Of a stretch of DNA of 64,000 nucleotides, positions 32,536 to 45,900 are shown piece after piece. The first letter of the stretch is position 1. The number at the start of each line of letters is the position of its first letter. Source of the DNA: Luidia sarsii (lineage: Eukaryota > Echinodermata > Asteroidea > Paxillosida > Luidiidae); assembly GCA_949987565.1 (NCBI GenBank), contig OX465110.1, forward strand, positions 17,648,394-17,712,393, read 5' to 3'. Under the pieces are notes generated by a model. It was not told where the DNA came from and made no database searches. It saw nothing but the letters and a program-made list of their open reading frames with translations. Made by a program: the position numbers and the translations under genes.

Positions 32536-34194
32536 ATCATCTCTTGGTAAAGAGTCACACATGTATCCTCACAAGAGATGATTTAGATGGTGTCAACGCA
32601 AACATTCCACTTTGTACTTGCATTTGCAAATCTTCAAATCCTTTCCAACACAAAAAATATGGCAAAAAAGGACTCAAATACTCAAGGACTCAAGATATAC
32701 AGTACTTACCATCATTCTCCTGACAAAACCCGAGTTCTTTTCAGAACCACACCTCTTCTTTAAGAGACCTTATACATAGTGTCACCGCAAACCTTTCCTA
32801 TTATTGTTTCACCCACCATGCAAAAGTCTTATTTACATTTTGGTACATTGTGGATGTGCCATGTTGAGGTTCCATGTGTCACAGATTGTATAGGGAACGA
32901 GTCTAAAAGCACTGTAATGTGTGCATGTAGACACACAGCATGCAACGTACAAGGAAACATCCTCAATATCCCTCTGCACATGTTGAGGGGCTACCATATT
33001 CTAACCCATGAGGTGGACAATTTTGGTGACTAGCTGCTGAGATGGCCTATTAAAAGAGTGTGTGTAAGGCCGCCACATAGTTTAATATGCAGGGGGGGGG
33101 GAAGTTGGACTTTTGACTTGGAACTTGATCTTGACTTTTGACTCATTCTGTTTTTTGAAGATGAAATGACCTGAGACGGATTAAAATCAGAAGTATTTTG
33201 TTGGAAAGTATTCAATTCTTTTGTTTTAATAATATAGATATCCAAGTCATTTAATGAAATAATTAGTTCTAGAAAGATCACACTAAAAAAAGGAATATTC
33301 TTAATTCATCTGCCTCCTTTTTTTGTTGGTCGATTGTTTTAAGATACTTTTGCCCATCCAGTAATTAATTTGGAAAAAAAAATTCATAAGGCATATGTAA
33401 CCTATAGATGGACAGTGTCTATTAGAAACGATGTCAGGATACTGTTATGCCATGGGGGACCCGACTAGCGTCAAAGTATGGGTGGGAGTAAAGAGCATCA
33501 GCATACGTTTGTATGGCATGTGGTGTGATACACGTTCAAATTTGCCCATGGTTCTATGACATTACGTACATTACAATTCATGGCGGCGCGAGCTCTTTAC
33601 TTCCTACCAATACTTTTGTAAGATGGCAGCTTCCATGACTTTACAGTCTGGCGCCCTCTATTGTCCATACATGTATATGGGTTATAATGCCTGTGAGTGT
33701 CAAAAACTACCCGGCACTGACGTAAACTTGTGCACAGGTCTATGTGGAGTTGGCTGAAGCCACTATCCATAGGCCTACGTGTAATTAGAAGCCATAGCCA
33801 AGTCACTCCAAGGGCCAACTCCACTTTAGAGAGGAGGTAAATGGGAATTATCGCGAGAAATACTGAGAGACAATAAACAATATTCACTGAACATTTTGTG
33901 TGGAGAATTCCTGAGGCTTTTCTTGGAGTAAAAAAATAGAATGACGTTTGAGGGCAAAAGACAAGGTTTTCAAATTTCTAAACAGATCGGGGCCAATTCC
34001 AAAGAGCTGCTTAAAAATCTGCTTAATATGAAATATATGGTTTTCGGATTACTGATTATGTCAGTATTTTGCGCTTTTTTACTTGCAATCTGTAAGCTGA
34101 GCAACTTGATTTTTATAAAACAAGGTTTGTTTGTGATTATACAAAAACGTTGCAAACCGTTGCTTACTGACTAAAATTACCAAAATGCAAATCT

Positions 34195-34305
34195 CAAAAT
34201 TTAGTGGGCCTTACGTTTCGATCCTAGCAGGACCTTTCTCAGGACCTTTCTGCCTTTGAGAAAGGTCCTGCTAGGATCGAAATGTCAGGCCCACTAAAGT
34301 TTAAG
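34195..34305. repeat. Two-arm palindromic interspersed repeat
   Basis: AAAATTTAGTGGGCCTTACG, then TTTCGATCCTAGCAGGACCT, is mirrored after a short spacer by AGGTCCTGCTAGGATCGAAA and TGTCAGGCCCACTAAA. It is the same family as 7545-7660. Confidence 0.85.
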
Positions 34306-34329
34306 GTTAGCTTGTGGTTGATGACTCTA

Positions 34330-34594
34330 AAGCCGCATTTCCGCTGGACTCATTTTGCTTAAACTCACCGAGATGACGGTTACTTTGCCCGTTTTAAGTC
34401 CAGTGGAAACGACCCAGTCAGATTTCCTCTTGGTTACTTTGACTGAGTCAGAGGATGGCTTTTACAAGCCATCCTCTGCCGAGTAGAAATGAAAGGGAAA
34501 AATTAGGAACAGCGGTAAGATTATCACATTTGAAATTTAACTACTGTCTCAGTTAAATTCTTCCATTTTTTGAAGTCCGGTGGAAACGCGGCTT
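34330..34594. mobile_element. 265-bp foldback MITE with AAGCCGC ends
   Basis: The left end AAGCCGCATTTCCGCTGGAC and the inverted right end AAGCCGCGTTTCCACCGGAC match at about 17 of 20 bases. The ends resemble those of the element at 2245-2617. It has an internal palindrome GGATGGCTTTTACAAGCCATCC. Confidence 0.7.
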
Positions 34595-34675
34595 CACACA
34601 CAAAACAGGCAATTTGTGGCCTTTTGATCTCTGATGAAGACGTTCAATAGACCGCTTGCACAACCACTGTTTAAA

Positions 34676-34845
34676 TGCCATCATGTGACTTATAGTGGGT
34701 TTTTTTTTCATCTCATTTGGCGCAGAGCAGCGATGGAAATGAACAAAGAAGTATGTGGACAATATGATAGTCTTCTTTGCGCATTTCCACTCCTGTTCTA
34801 CACCAAATGAGATGCGAAAATACCCACTATAAGTCACGTGATAAG
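34676..34845. mobile_element. Foldback element (about 170 bp)
   Basis: CATGTGACTTATAGTGGG and CATCTCATTTGG on the left are inverted on the right as CCAAATGAGATG and CCCACTATAAGTCACGTG. It is a near-continuous hairpin with a small loop around 34758. Confidence 0.7.
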
Positions 34846-35877
34846 ATTTGATGCTTAAGCAGCACAATGGAATTGGCAAAATGGCAGTATGGAATTCCCC
34901 AGTTGCACTAATCATTTTTCAGATAACATATAATCTATTTATTTTTATTGACAAATCACACAATGCTTTTAAAAAACCCAAAACACACAGATAGGTGGGC
35001 CTGCTGGTAAATTCTAAATTTTCTATAATCCTACAAAAATGGACGGCATACAGTGGAAAATTTTACAAAAAGGATTATGAATATAAAAAATCATGAATAT
35101 AAAATATGACAGACAGACCAACATTCATATCAAAACTCCAAAGGAAAATTATTCTAATTAAAAAAAAACCCAGATAAATAAACAAAAATAGGCACAAAAA
35201 TTGGCAAAAAAAACTTAAAACAATATATCACAGCCGGAAAAATAGAATGTAATAATTTCAGTATAATTATTAAAAAGTAGTTAGGGTTGAAACAGTAGAG
35301 GGACAAATTACATTTGTAACCTTAGAATAAAAAAATTCTTCCAAGGTTAAAAAAAGGAAGTTGTTTTGAAAAAAACAAAACACAAATGGCAGTGGTGAGG
35401 CACATACATCATCCCTGTATAATTGTAAAAATATGAGTAACATAGAAACATGTTGCACTATGGAAGAATCCTAGGAGGACCTTTCTCGAAGGCCGCTATC
35501 TGCCGCACCCATTTTGCCCTTTACTTTTTTTGCAAACATTACTGTATAAAACCTTTTCGTACTGTCGGGTCATATTTACATTTGGAATGTGTCACAATGA
35601 CATCAAGTTGTTGTTAGTAGGTAGCCCTTGAAGTCTCTTTTTAAAATTTTCAATGCAGGATAAAAAAAAAAGGCCAAAGAGATTTGTATAAAAGTCTAAA
35701 GTCTCTTCTTTGAAGACATGTAAATAAAGATTTTTTTTATTTCATATTATTTTAGAATATTTTAAAATACAATTTATCAATTTTGTTTTCAAAAAACGTT
35801 GAGATGACCTGACTTTTGGGCTTTTTAAAAATTTCTTGCTATATTAAAACGAAGTGAAAAATTGGCAAAGAAAAATT

Positions 35878-35995
35878 TAACTGGACCAGGGCTTGAACCC
35901 GAGACCTCTGGATTAACGTACCAGTGCACTGGTAGTTTAATCCAGAGGTCTCAGATTCAAGTCCCTGTCCGGTCAAAGTTTTCTTTGCCAATTGT
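35878..35995. repeat. Two SINE-like heads in inverted orientation
   Basis: GGGCTTGAACCCGAGACCTC (inverse B box) is followed 40 bases on by GAGGTCTCAGATTCAAGTCC, so two family A fragments face each other around a GTGCACTGGTA core. Confidence 0.65.
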
Positions 35996-36304
35996 TCAAT
36001 TTGTATAAAAGTTCCCAGACACTATTTTTCCTTTGGTTGACTATATTAAAATTATACCTTCTTTAAGGCATTTGATAAGTATTTGCATTTAGTTCTTTTT
36101 AGAAGTGACAATCTTGAAACTTCTGTGGTAATCTTGGGGTCAGACCCAATCTTGGGGGTCAGACCGGATTTTCTTTATGTAATAAAAAAAAAGACTTCCT
36201 TTCCTTTTTACACCAGATAAATATAAACAATCAATATTTACAACAGGGTAGAATTGCCAGATTGTGGTTACATCAAAAGGTAAGTATGGGTTATTTTTGT
36301 GACA

Positions 36305-36310
36305 TTTATT
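36305..36310 (-). promoter_or_regulatory. Candidate polyadenylation signal of the coiled-coil gene
   Basis: TTTATT on the plus strand is AATAAA on the minus strand, about 390 bases beyond the predicted stop codon. It is the nearest canonical hexamer noticed; use is unproven. Confidence 0.3.
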
Positions 36311-36539
36311 TGTTATATTAGTGCATGGTAAGGTTGAAGTTGTCGTTTTATAAATGACTGATTATGAATGGTATCCTTGACAATGACAGAGAGGGCCACA
36401 CATAGCAGCCTGCCGAGTACCGGTACTTGGTCACAATAGTCAGTTATTTATCCTCGGTTAGGCAGACCAAAAGGATATTAAATCATAACGGATTCAGACA
36501 GATATATAACCTGGACTTGCCACAAAAAAGTGCAAATTC

Positions 36540-36625
36540 TCATCTTCCACAGTGGGATTCGAACCTGTGATACTTGCTTTTCCGATCCAGTGTAGACGTC
36601 TTGACAACTTGACGACCTAACAGGT
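36540..36625 (-). repeat. tRNA-like SINE head (family B)
   Basis: The minus strand contains GTCGTCAAGTTGTCAAGACG, similar to a tRNA D arm, and ACAGGTTCGAATCCCACTGT, a consensus B box. The ends pair only for about five bases, so I do not call it a tRNA gene. Confidence 0.55.
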
Positions 36626-36696
36626 GGAGGTCGTCTGGATGAGATGCAATACCAGACAGCCGCAGAATGCAAAAAACGCGATGGCGGGTTCCAATC

Positions 36697-36918
36697 TCAG
36701 CTGTCCAGGACGTTCGGGGCTCTGTGGGTCGCCGGCGCGGGGGGCGGGGTTCGAACCCCATCCAGCCTGGCCGAGAGGTCCTGCACTCTGTCCGACCAGA
36801 ACTCGCTGCTCTGCTGCAGCTGCAGGGAGAGGTCGCCCACCCGCTGGACCCAGTAGGACCTGTCCAGCGGGGCAGCGGCGTCTGCCTCGACGGTGCCCAC
36901 GTCCTCAAGAAGGACGCC
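36697..36918 (-). CDS. Coiled-coil gene, last exon (C terminus)
   Basis: It encodes [36 protein letters not shown], then a Pro-rich tail ending NVLDS and TGA. It joins the preceding exon in phase 0 if the acceptor is CATAGAG|GGC. The [10 protein letters not shown]...EFW..RV.DL region has heptad-like hydrophobic spacing. If the preceding donor is not used, the protein instead ends KDKVFE at 37317. Confidence 0.65.
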   Translation of the reverse strand, partial: GVLLEDVGTVEADAAAPLDRSYWVQRVGDLSLQLQQSSEFWSDRVQDLSARLDGVRTPPPAPATHRAPNVLDS

Positions 36919-39900
36919 CTCTATGGTCGAGTGAGGGTGCGGAAGATGAAGGGCGCCCTCTAAGGAGGACTGAGGGTGCGAATGACGAAGGGCGCCACCT
37001 ACGGCGGACTGATGGTGCGAAGGAAGAAGGGCGCCCCCTACGGCGGACTGGGGGTGCAAAGGACGAAATTTCAAACCGGTTTTCCTTTGGGACACTTAAG
37101 GAATTAGTTTCGCCTCGTGGTAAGATGTCGCTGCCAAAATGTGCAGGGATACAAGAAGCCAGTGTCAATCTGATAGTAGTCAAGAGGTACTTTGTGGTTC
37201 TGAACTAGATGGTGAAAAGCAGCAGAAACCCAATGAGGAACTGAGGTGACCGTATCCCCGGCAACCGTATCCCCGGCAACCGCATCCCAAGTTGCCGCAG
37301 AGACAGGGCAGGGCTGCTATTCGAATACCTTGTCCTTGCTCCCCCTGTCCAGTAGCGCCGAGGCATATGCCGAGTCTGGTGCCCCGCCGTTAGAGTAGGC
37401 CTCGCCCCCCCGGCGAGGCGTGGTGCCGCTCCCCGCCTCCTTGCCGGCCAGCTGCCGCTGCAGCGACTGGCGGGCCGCCCTCTCCCGCTCCGCCTCGGCC
37501 CGCAGCCGCGCCGTCTCCTGCTGGAGGGAGCGCAGCTGGCCGCTGAGCTGCTGGACGGTGGCCACGTTGGCCCTCAGCCGGCCGTGCAGCTCCTCGATGG
37601 TGGACAGCTTCTCCGTCAGCTCCTGCTCCTGGTCCGTCCTGAAGGGCAGGGGGAGAGCGATCCGTTAGGGAGGCGGAGAGGAGGAGGAGGGGGCAGTTGA
37701 ACAGACCGAGGGGCAAATTTTAAAGGGGCTCCAACTAGAATTGGAACTAGAAGCGAAACTCGAACCAGACCTAGATCTTTAACTGGAACTAGTACTAGAA
37801 CTCTCATTGAAACTAGAGCTAGAACTGGAACTAGAGCTGGGACTAGAACCAAAAACAGAACTAGAACCAGACCTAGATCTTTAACTGGAACTAGATCTAG
37901 AACTATAATTGAACTTAGAGCTAGAACTGGACCTACATGTAGAGCTGGGAATAGAAATAAAAGCAGAACTACTGTAGAACCACACCTAGATCTTTAACTG
38001 GAATTATACCTAGAACCTGAAACTAGAACTAGAAATGGAATCAGAGCTGGAAATAGAATTAGAGCTAGAAATTGCATTGGAAACGGAAAGAGAAGTGGAA
38101 CAAGAACTGCTCTGTTGGACTCACTCGCTTTCCTCCAGGCGAGACTTGAGCTGGTGCAGCAGCATCTGCTGGTGGGAGGAGTGGTCCTGCAGTGCCTTGA
38201 GACGTTCTGCTGCCACTCGCAGATCCTCGTTCTCCAGCTTGAGACGACTGACTGTCTGCTGGAGGAGCTCTCCGCTCTCGAGGAGTTGACTGGTGAGGGG
38301 TACAAGAAAGAGGTGAGGGGGTGAGGGAGGGGGTAAGAGAGGGGGCGAGGGAGGGGGCGAGGGAAGGAGAGAGCGACATTCAGGAGAAAGAAAAGAAAAG
38401 GGATGAGGGAGGAGTGAGATATAGACGAGGAAAGGGTAAGAAAGACACAAGGAAGAGGTGAGGGAGATGTGAAGGAAGAATTGAGGGAGTAGTAAGGAAG
38501 CCATGGTGGAGAGAGCGACGAAGGGATGAGAGACGGATGGGGGAAGGAAAAGGTGAGGGGATAGTGAGAGAGGGTCAAGGAGGGGGGTGGTACAGAGGGA
38601 AGGGCCAGGGTGTGGGGTGAGGGAAGGTCAAGATTGGGGTGAGAGGTGAAGGAGAAGGTGAGAGAGAGGATTGAGAGAGGTGAGAGAGGATGGAAGAGGC
38701 AAGGGCCATGTTGGGTGTAGCAGAGAGATAAGGGAAAGATAAGTATGGGGCAAAGTCACACCTCTTCACAAAAAAGATAGCTTTTAATTAATATGCGCAT
38801 ATTTATCATATGCTAATGAGCCTTCCACTACTCACTCTTTCTCCTTATTGAGTGTCCTGATGGTCTGGCTCTGTTCCTTGATCTTGGCTCCCAGCTTCTC
38901 ATTGGCTTCCCTGTTGACAAAGACAAAATCTTCCCTTATTATATGGGAGGGTTTGCAGTGACACCATGCATAAGGTCTCTTAAAGAAGAGGTATGGTTCT
39001 GAAAAGAACCTGAGTGATAACTCAACGTTCCGACCAGTACGCTCTGGCTTGATGACGGCCAGTATGCCGGCCGTCATCAGAAGAGCACACTGGCGTCGAG
39101 TTATCACTCAGGTTCTTTTGGAACGGGGAGGCGGGACTGGGCTGGGTCAGGCTGGGTTTTGGCAGGGCGGGTAGTGAATGGAAGGGCAGGGATGTGGCAG
39201 GGTGGGGTGGGGTGTGGCCGGGCGGGGTTTGGCAGGATGGGGTGTGACAGGGCGGGTCAGGGGTGTGGCTGGGCGGGGTGTGGCAGGGCGGGACAGGGGG
39301 ATGTGGCAGGGCGGGGCAGGGGTGGGGCAGGGGTGTGGCTGGGTGGTGTGTGGCAGGGCGGGATAGGGTGTGGCAGGGTGGGGTAGAGGTGTGGCAGGGC
39401 AGGGTAGCGGAGGGTGTGGCAGGGCAGGGTAGCGGAGGGTGTGGCAGGGCGGGGAAAGGGTGTGGCAGGGCGGGGACAGGGTGTGGCAGGGGCGCGGCAC
39501 CCACTTCTGGCTGTGCACCCAGGAGTTGACGTTGGACACCACCAGCTCGCTCTCGCTGTGCAGCCGGTCGCCGTTGGCCCGCGCCTCCTCCAGCGATGTC
39601 CGCAGTCGGTCATTCTCCTTGCAGCCATCGACGTGACGGTGCTGGGTGTCCTTCAGCTCCTTGGCCAGCTTGTCATTCTGTCCAGGCGGGCAGAGAGGGG
39701 ATGGGTGGGTAGGGGGAGGGTGAAGCACACCGAAAGTCAGGGTTGACATACGGTTGCAGCATTGCATTGTGGCTTGACATTGTGGCTAGCACGTAGTTAG
39801 TTGTAAGGTTGACCTATGGAGGCAGCCTGGTCGCAGAGTTGACACAAGGTATCAGGAACATCCATTTTGGGTTGCATGCTGATTCGTGCTCATCAGATTT

Positions 39901-42900
39901 TACATTTTCTATTCGATGAGGGTTCGCCCTACTCGACGTTATGAGCACTGAGTGCCCAGTGCATTGCCCGATTGGAAAAAAATTGCCGAAATTACTGGCA
40001 GCTCGGGCGTGATTCAAACTCCTGCTTTCTGGTGCAGAAATCTCCAGACAAAATTGAACTACATTCACCTCGACGCACACACACAAAACATACTGAGAGA
40101 TCAAATGCTGCCTTTTGTTTTGGCCCTTTGGTCTGGTGCCCCACCTCCTCGGCCCGTCGCCGGAGCTTCTCCTGCTGAGAGGCCACCTCCACCTTGAGCA
40201 CCACGATCTGCTCCTCCCGCCGTGCCACCTCCTGCAGGCCGCAGCGGTGCACCTCCTCGGCCCGGCACAGTTTGGCCGACAGGGCCGCCGCCTGGCTCTC
40301 CTGGCTGCCCGCCTCCTCCTGGCTGCGCCGGTTCAGCTCCTGCACCTTCTGCAGCTCGCCGCGGAGGCGCCGCATCTTGTCCTCGTACGCTCCCACCTGG
40401 TGGACAGACGGGGATGTGTGTGTGAGAGGGGGGGAGAGGTATACAAAGACAGAAAGAAAGAGAAAGAGACCACCCACCCTACCTATCCTCATCCACCCAC
40501 CCTATCTTGAACCACCCATCCTATCTTCACCCACCCACAAACCCACCCATTCACCCTATCTTCACCCATCCACCCATCTCCATCAAACAATCCACCAACC
40601 CACATTAACTTCACCATCCCACTACCAACGCTATCTTCACTCACCCACCAAACCCACCACCCATCCTATCTTCACACCCACCCTATCTTCACCCATCCAC
40701 TCTCCCTATCTTCACCATCCCACTACCCACGCTATCTTCACCCACCCACCCACCCTAACTTCACTCACCCACCAAACCCACCAGCCACCCTATCTTCATC
40801 CTCCCACCCACCCATCCTATCTTCACACCCACCCTATCTTCACCCATCCACCCTCCCTATCTTCACCATCCCACTACCCACGCTATCTTCACCCACCCAC
40901 CCACCCTAACTTCACTCACCCACCAAACCCACCAGCCACCCTATCTTCATCCTCCCACCCACCCATCCTATCTTCACACCCACCCTATCTTCACCCATCC
41001 ACCCTCCCTATCTTCACCCACCCATCCACCGGGGGGGGGGGGGGGGGGCGACCTACCTCTTCCGACAGCCCCTGGTTCTGCTTGTCGGCCCGGGACAGCT
41101 CGCTCTGCAGCTTGGCGGCCAGGGTGGCCCTCTCGGCCAGCTGGGCCATGGCCTCCTTGTGCTGGCCCTGGATCTCGCTCAGCTGGATGCGCATGTCCCG
41201 AATCTGCTGCTGGCTCTCCGTCAACTGCGGCAATTCGACCAAGAAGAAATCGTTTATTACTCACAAGTCATAAACTATTTTCTTACACGACAGAACGGTG
41301 CAAAAACTGTGACAGTTTTTTTTAACAGTTTCTACTTTCTCAGATCACCATTTGAGCTGAAAACCTTCGCAGGAATGCTTTTTTGGGGGGATGTGTAATG
41401 GTTTAACACACAAAAAACTGTGGCAATCTTTTGACCTTTACCAATGTTGTACAGGGCTCTTAACCACTTCACGCCGGGACCTCCGAATCCGGAGCTCCGT
41501 TGGCTTGACTATGCAACGGGACCCTCCGAATCTGGGCACCACTATTGTCCACATGCTAAACAAAGACTCTTTTCAGCTTGGAACAAAGCAATACAAATCA
41601 GTACAAAGACCCCTTTTGATGCAAGTTGCCACGTCCGAATTATGCCAGGTTACTCTCTTGTACCCATAGTATACCCTTATCGATTTTTTTTTCACAGAAA
41701 TATAACTGTTCCGATTGTTTTTTAGCGAGATTTGAAAATGATGCATTTTTTAAAAGCCCTCGTATGGCGGTCATCGGCGCTGAAAACCCCCCCCCCGGCA
41801 CGAAGTGGTTAAACCATCTTGTGAAGCCGAATTGATTGCTACTGAAATAAAGTCAAGTTGGGTCAGACCTCGGCGTGGGCCGTTGAGTACTCCTCCTGGC
41901 TGCGCTGCAGGTCCTGCTTGAGCTGGGCCAGCGAGGCCTCGTAGCGGCCCACCGCCTGGCCGTGACGCCGGCCGGCCGCCTGCTCCGTCTCCAGGTTCAG
42001 GCGGGCCACCTCCAGCCGGCCCTCCCTCTCCGTCAGCTCCTCCCCCAGGCCGGCCAGGCGCGACAGCGCCGAGGCCCGCTCCTGCTCCAGGGAGGCCAGG
42101 TGCCTGTCCCTCTCAGAGATCTGCACGACATCCGACCCCGACCACGACCCCGATCCCAACCCGCCAAGGAAAAGAAGAGTGAGACACTGGTCACAGGGGG
42201 CTCATATCATTTGGTCGACTATTTTGTCAAGTGCCCTGCAGAAGAGAGCAAGGGCAAAAGGTGTCCAGGTCATGTAAAGGGTGTGTCCAGGGTGTGTCCA
42301 GAGTGTGTCCAGAACGTGTCAAGTACATGTAAAGGGAGTGTCCAGGGCGTGTCCAGGTCATGTAAAGGGTGTGTAAAGGGTGTGTCCAGGGTGTGTCCAG
42401 GGTGTGTCCAGGGTGTGTCCAGGGTGTGTCAAGTGCATGTAAAGGGTGTGTAAAGGGTGTGTCCAGGGTGTGTCCAGGGTGTGTCCAGGGTGAGTCAAGG
42501 GCATGTAAAGGGCGTGTCCAGGGTGTGTCTGGGCGTGTCGAGGACGTGCCCAGGGCGTGTCCAGGGTGTGTCCAGGGTGTGTCCAGGTCATGTAAAGGGT
42601 GTGTCCAGGGTGTGTCCAGGGCGTGTCCAGGTCATGTAAAGGGTGTGTCCAGGGCGTGTCCAGGGCATGTAAAGGGCGTGTCCAGGGTGTGTCGAGGACG
42701 TGCCCAGGGCGTGTCAAGGGCGTGTCCAGGGTGTGTCGAGGACGTGCCCAGGGCGTGTCAAGGGCGTGTCCAGGGCGTGTCACCTGCAACTCTTTGTCCT
42801 TGAGCTGGGCGTGGCAGCTGCTCAGCTCCTCCTCCTGCTGGTCCAGCCGCACCCGGCACTCCTGCAGCTGCCGGCTGGCCTCGCCGTAGCGCTGTCTCTC

Positions 42901-45900
42901 CGCCTGGAGCTCCTCCCCCTGGGCCTGCAGCTCACTGCCCAGGTCGGACACCTGGCAAACCGGAGGGAGGGGGTACGGTCATCGGTACAGGCAAGTTTCA
43001 GAAATTTAATGGAGCATCCATTTGGACCTTTATAGCGGGGGGGGGGGGGATGTCTCAAATTCCCCCTAAAATTGATCTGGAAAAATGGTACAGACTACTT
43101 ACTCACTGAAATGACCTAAAAACACAAATTCAGAGTAATAAGCAAACAAAATGTTGCAAACTGGTTACTGACTAAAAAGACCCAAATGCAAATATAAAAA
43201 ATTAGGAGATAAGACTTTGCATGATAAGGTTTGCATGGTGGAAATACAAAGTACAAAGTGGAAGGTTTGCAGTAACACCATGTAACACTTCTCTTTCAAG
43301 AAGGAGTGTGGCTCTTTTCAGATCCTAGCAGGACCTTTTTCAAGGGCAGACCCCACGATGTGCCTTTAATCATCACTAAGTGGAAAGTTTGCGGTGACAC
43401 CATGTAGCAGCAGAGTGTGGCTCTGAAAAGAGCCGGTAGCTCAACGTTTCGGGTAGGGTGTACTCTGCCCATGGTGTCACCGCAAACTTTCCACGTAGTA
43501 TTTCCACCATGCAAACCGTCGAGTCTCATCCAATCCTCATTGTCTCCACGCACGTACCCGCTCCTGCGATTTCTCCAGTTGCTCCCGGACGGACTGCACT
43601 CTGGCCTCCAGCTGGCCGGCCTCCCCCCGCCAGGTCTGGACGTCGGCTTCGGTCGCCGCCAGGGCCTCGCCGCGGTCGGAGAGCTCCCCCTGGAGTCCCT
43701 CGGAGGCGGCCAGCTGGTCCTCCGCCTCCTCCTCCAGGAGCCGGACCTGGTCGCGGGCCGCCCGCAGCTCCGCCTGCAGGCGCCGGTGGAGCTGCTCCTG
43801 ACGGACGGCCTCCGCCACCCGGCCGCTGAGCTGCTCCTGGGTGGAGGCCAGGCTGCGCTCCATCAGGGTCAGCTTCTCCTCGTGGTGGGCAAGCTGGATG
43901 GGGGGAGGGGAGAGGGGGAGAGGTGAGTTGGAGGGAAAGGGAAGGAGAGGGAGAGAGGGAGAGGGGGAGAGGGAGGAGAGTTGGAGGGAAAGGGAAGGAG
44001 AGGGAGAGGTTTGGTTTGTTGGAAGAGTGGGAAGCAAGACGGGGGAGCACACACCAGGAATAGGATTAGGAGTGCATCCTTACAGAGAGGGTTTTTTGGG
44101 ACGGTATCACCTGAGTCATACATGTATGTCCGTCTGATAGCACGACACTACACTTGTGATATGTGATATTGCATTATGCTTAAATTAATTTAGGTGCCAA
44201 CCCCCTGTCCCCGGGGGGGGGGGGGGTTGGAATGGCGGGTCGCCGGCCGTACCTCTTGGGCGGCGTCCCGATGCATCTGGCGGGCCTCGGCCAGCTCCTC
44301 CCTCAGCTGACGCCCCTCTCCCTGCAGCTTGCCGCTGTCGTTCTGTAGCTGTCGCTCCCGCGCCTGCAGCTGCTGGATCTCCTCACCGCGCCGGTGCACC
44401 TCCGCCTCCAGCCGCTCAATCTGCGGTGGTAACGGGGGGGGGAAACAAACGTGAAAACACGAGACGCAAACAACGGTCGCTTTGTTCTGGGGCCAATTTC
44501 ACAGAGCCGCTTTAATATGCACCAAAATTTGCTTGAAGGCCCTTGTACGACATTGGTAAAGGTCAAAAGATTGCCACAGTTTGTTTTAACCATTCAACAT
44601 TCCAAAAAAGTAATACTGCGAAGGTTTTTAGCTCTCGGAAAGTGAAATGAAAAAAAAAACCTGTCACGGTTTACGCACTGTTCTGTAGTGATATACAAAA
44701 AATGTTGCAAACTACTTATTGACTAAAATTACCAAAATGCAAATCTCAAAATTTAGTGGGCCTGACGTTTCGATCCTAGCAGGACCTTTCTCAAAGGCAG
44801 AGGGACTTTGAGAAAGGTCCTGCTAGAATCGAAACATCAGGCACACTCAATTTTGAGACTGTTCTGTAGTGTTAGAAATAGTTTATTACTTTCAAGTAAT
44901 CGACTATTTGTTGATGTTTGAGTGAAGATTTCTCAAAAAGCACAGCATCCCAGACCATAAGATTTCAACATGAGGATTATTTCATGACCATCTACAAACT
45001 GTGTAAAGTAGAAGGAAATCTGTGGACATCGATGTTTCCCGATTTTCCCAATGTTATATTGAGCATTTGAGCATGAAAAATTGTCTTTAAAAAAATGAGG
45101 ATGGCCAGTTGTATTTCATGTGAAGCAACCACTATTGGAATATCACCAAGTGACATAGGGTTTGCAATCTCATTTTCAACCAGGGGAGAATTTTCCTGGT
45201 TAGCAGTTTTTTTATGCTGAAGCAGCTCTATGCAAATGGGCCCAGGTCAGCGATCTCCTAGATAAGATTTGAAGGTTTGCACGGTGGAAGTTAGCGAGTA
45301 GTTTACGGTAGCACCGTGTACGGTAACGCATCTCTTTTTGAGATGGAGTGTGCGGCTCTGAAAAGTGCTAAAGAGCCGCTATTAACCACTTCGCGCCGGG
45401 ACCTCCGAATCCAGAGGTCAATTGGATTGCCTTTGCAACGGGGCCCTCCGAATCCGGGCACCACTATTGTCCACATTCTAAACAAAGACTCTTTTCAGCT
45501 TAGAACAAAGCAATATGAATCAGTACAAAGACCCTTTTTGACGCAAGTTGCCACATGAATTGCAAGATGAGCAGCAGTAATTGTGCAATTGTGGGACTTT
45601 TACGGTGGAGGATCGAGGAATACCGCGCTGCAGCTGAAAGCATGCGGGGGACATTGTCTTTGCATGCCACACAGCCCAACGGTCGTCGGTCTGGCATTGG
45701 AATTCCCCCCACATTCTTTACCGTAATCTGTACGCTCGTTTGTGGCCGACCAACTCGAAGATTTGACTGCCTGGAGTGGAGGCTGGAGTCTGCGGTCAGG
45801 GATTGTCAGCAGCGTACACGCACCCACACACACACGTCCGTTACGGTCCATTGACGACGCACAAAGGGCCCTTTTTCGAACGGATAATCTCTTGACAAAG

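Larger units (their letters stand above)
32536..36300. other. Intergenic spacer between convergent genes
   Basis: Very AT-rich sequence with foldback elements at 34330-34594 and 34676-34845, a palindromic repeat at 34195-34305, and SINE-like sequence at 35878-35995. A hairpin (ATCATCTCTTG at 32536, CAAGAGATGAT at 32572) follows the TSP1-gene stop codon directly. No supportable exon was seen. Confidence 0.6.

Noticed and set aside
33590..33890. 96-residue minus-strand open frame with a hydrophobic start.
   Set aside because: No splice signals, homology pattern or codon bias like the neighbouring exons; the region is AT-rich spacer.
36540..36625. Possible tRNA gene with a long variable arm on the minus strand.
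   Set aside because: The acceptor stem pairs for only about five bases and the same head occurs in SINE family B copies.
42358..42951. 197-residue minus-strand frame joining an exon to a repeat-coded tail.
   Set aside because: The tail is the 11-bp minisatellite past the donor; the joined gene continues in frame at exon 41869-42120.
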